Shown piece after piece: positions 33,233 through 34,517 of a stretch of 34,517 nt of DNA. Under the pieces are notes generated by a model that was not told the origin of the DNA, searched no databases, and saw only the letters and a program-made list of their open reading frames with translations. Positions within the stretch are counted from its first letter, which is position 1; every line of letters starts with the position of its first letter. The position numbers and the translations under genes are program-made. Origin of the DNA: Candidatus Poribacteria bacterium (GTDB lineage Bacteria; Poribacteria; WGA-4E; WGA-3G); NCBI GenBank assembly GCA_022827225.1, contig JAJDTJ010000032.1, forward strand, positions 1 through 34,517, in the 5' to 3' direction.

Positions 33233-34252
33233 CTACTTCTTTTTCTGTTCACCCCAAGTCGTGGTTAGTAACGCCGGTTGTGGTGAAACCGGCAAGGCAT
33301 AGGTTGGATCGAACCAATCGCCACCAGAATTCGTTTGACGAAAAGGACCGGCAATATGCGTCAACTGCGTCCGAACGCCGGTGTTTATATCAATCTTGAA
33401 GATTTGGGAATGTCCGTTAATCTCCTGTGTATAAAGCACTTCTGATCCATCCGGCGATAACGCCGAAACACCTGCCCTGGGACCGTCTTCCTCGAGAAGT
33501 TGCTGGAGACCGGTGCCGTCGCGATTGACGATGAAGACTGTGTATTTATCCGCCCACGCGTTGTGTAGGTCGCGATCCAAGATGACCGGTAACAGATGCT
33601 TGTTCCCCGAAATGGCAAGCCTGTCTCCCGCAGCAGACCAAGACGGGTTGGATTGCCATTGGAGTGCTTTATCGGGTAGGGGTTGTTCGAGTTTTCGTGT
33701 GCGGACATCCATAAATGTGAGTCGAGAGCCAAATTGATGAGGTATAGAATAGGCGATTTCGGAACCGTCCGGGGACCACTCCGGTGAATTCCCATAGGGT
33801 AGAAGTTCGGCATCTTCCTCGCCAAAAGTTCCGAGATAGAGACCGAACTCGAAACGATCCCAGTCCGTGTATTTGTAAGCAAATTGTTTGCTATCCGTAG
33901 ACCATGCGGGACTACTTCTTGCCCCCTTTGCTTTTTTCTTAAAGACGCGTCGGACATTGGCACCATCGGGGTCCATCAGATACAGGTCTCGCACCCGTGT
34001 GCCTTGTCGGTCCGAGACGAAGAGGATTTGCTCACCCGTTGACGACCAGGCGGCACCAAAATCACTGGCGGGATGCTGCGTAAGGTTGACTTGTTCGGAG
34101 CCATCTGGATTCATCACGTAGACCTCTGAGTTGCCGTCCCGTGAAGACGTGAACAGGATTTTCGGTGTTGTCGGAGCTTTTGCAAAAAGTGGAGATACCG
34201 TTCCACACACCAGCGTTAAGAGGATAATATAAAAAACCGACTTCAAGCTCAT
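33233..34252 (-). CDS. TolB-like secreted propeller, array member e
   Basis: A 339-residue near-duplicate of member c, with signal peptide MSLKSVFYIILLTLVCGTVSPLFAKA. It carries AWSSTGEQILFVSDRQGT in place of the WSPTG of the other copies, and AWSTDSKQFAYKY in the next blade. Two turn motifs have thus lost the SPDG consensus, a sign of drift after duplication. It ends LLTTTWGEQKKK. The ribosome binding site region (CGGAGAATACGT) is the same as that of member c. Confidence 0.9.
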   Translation of the reverse strand: MSLKSVFYIILLTLVCGTVSPLFAKAPTTPKILFTSSRDGNSEVYVMNPDGSEQVNLTQHPASDFGAAWSSTGEQILFVSDRQGTRVRDLYLMDPDGANVRRVFKKKAKGARSSPAWSTDSKQFAYKYTDWDRFEFGLYLGTFGEEDAELLPYGNSPEWSPDGSEIAYSIPHQFGSRLTFMDVRTRKLEQPLPDKALQWQSNPSWSAAGDRLAISGNKHLLPVILDRDLHNAWADKYTVFIVNRDGTGLQQLLEEDGPRAGVSALSPDGSEVLYTQEINGHSQIFKIDINTGVRTQLTHIAGPFRQTNSGGDWFDPTYALPVSPQPALLTTTWGEQKKK

Positions 34253-34282
34253 ACGTATTCTCCGATTGGTGATTTTTGGACG

Positions 34283-34517
34283 CTATTCCTTTTTCTGTTT
34301 ACCCCATGTTGTCGTTAGCAATGTCGGTTGCGGCGATACTGGCAACGCATACGCCGGATCAAACCAATCACCGCCAGCATTCGCTTGAAAAACAATCCCA
34401 CCATGTGTCAACTGCGTCCGAACTCGGCTATTTATATCAATCTTGAAGATTTGGAGTTGTTGGTTAATCTCTTGTGTATAAATCACTTCCGAGCCGTCTG
34501 GTGATAACTCAGGATAT
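34283..34517 (-). CDS. TolB-like secreted propeller, array member f, cut by the window edge
   Basis: The C-terminal 77 residues of a sixth array member, open to the edge of the window. It reads YPELSPDGSEVIYTQEI, then LQIFKIDINSRVRTQLTHGG, GGDWFDPAYALPVSPQP and LLTTTWGKQKKE. The gap to member e is nearly identical to that between d and c. Confidence 0.88.
   Translation of the reverse strand, partial: YPELSPDGSEVIYTQEINQQLQIFKIDINSRVRTQLTHGGIVFQANAGGDWFDPAYALPVSPQPTLLTTTWGKQKKE

Larger units (their letters stand above)
31131..34283. repeat. Tandem duplication with an exact 2081-bp period
   Basis: Starts b/d (31131/33212), stops c/e (31152/33233), starts c/e (32171/34252) and stops d/f (32202/34283) are all 2081 bases apart. 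Intergenic sequences also come in two alternating types: TAGGAGAAATACGT before b and d, and CGGAGAATACGT before c and e. The array therefore grew by duplication of a two-gene unit, not of single genes. Confidence 0.85.

Noticed and set aside
24193..34517. Annotation of the array proteins as TolB of the Tol-Pal system
   Set aside because: They lack the TolB N-terminal domain, occur in many copies and have no tol or pal neighbours; only the propeller fold is shared.

Overview
The window reads as one stretch of a bacterial chromosome with no rRNA, tRNA, CRISPR array or prophage. The likely source is a member of Candidatus Poribacteria or a close relative. This is an inference from the gene style: large secreted beta-propeller families, a dockerin plus FlgD-like tail with the YPNPFNPETWIPYQLA signature, Gfo/Idh and N-acyl-D-amino-acid deacylase genes, and ECF sigma factors with very long C-terminal extensions. 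No phylogenetic marker gene is present to prove it.

Region 1 (1-2354) holds the edge of a leftward gene behind a near-consensus sigma70 promoter, a small lipoprotein, and a rightward Nramp-like transporter that lacks the classical metal-binding motifs. Region 2 (2351-13948, all leftward) is a heme/siroheme cluster using the C5 pathway. In transcription order it is: two paralogous secreted proteins, hemB, hemL, a long-chain polyprenyl diphosphate synthase, a double-length siroheme synthase-like protein, and a HemX/CcsA-like membrane protein. Then, from a perfect-consensus internal promoter, come hemA, hemC and a cobA-hemD fusion. Several junctions are 4-base ATGA overlaps. hemE, coproporphyrinogen oxidase and ferrochelatase are not in the window. 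A 119-bp MITE-like element sits in the hemA 5' untranslated region.

Region 3 (14204-19166) has a Gfo/Idh oxidoreductase and a lipoprotein leftward, then a repeat-rich divergent intergenic region, then a rightward pair: a D-aminoacylase-family amidohydrolase and a flavin disulfide reductase.

Region 4 (19270-34517, all leftward) is the most unusual. Two giant proteins (996 and 977 residues) each join an N-terminal ECF sigma factor, a single membrane helix and a large beta-propeller-like ectodomain with eight Asp-box (BNR) motifs. They sit among secreted propeller proteins: a WD40-dockerin protein, a stand-alone TolB-like protein, a ConA-like lectin-fold protein, and a tandem array of six TolB-like genes, the last cut by the window edge. 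Part of that array repeats with an exact 2081-bp period. The last array gene overlaps the second sigma gene. One sigma gene and the WD40 gene share an upstream element TGCACC-N17-GTATCA that looks like an ECF promoter. The TolB-like and lectin-like proteins, though different folds, end in the same short C-terminal motif (consensus LTTTWGxxK). Together this looks like a one-protein transmembrane signalling system linked to a set of exported proteins. Its regulatory logic is inferred, not shown.
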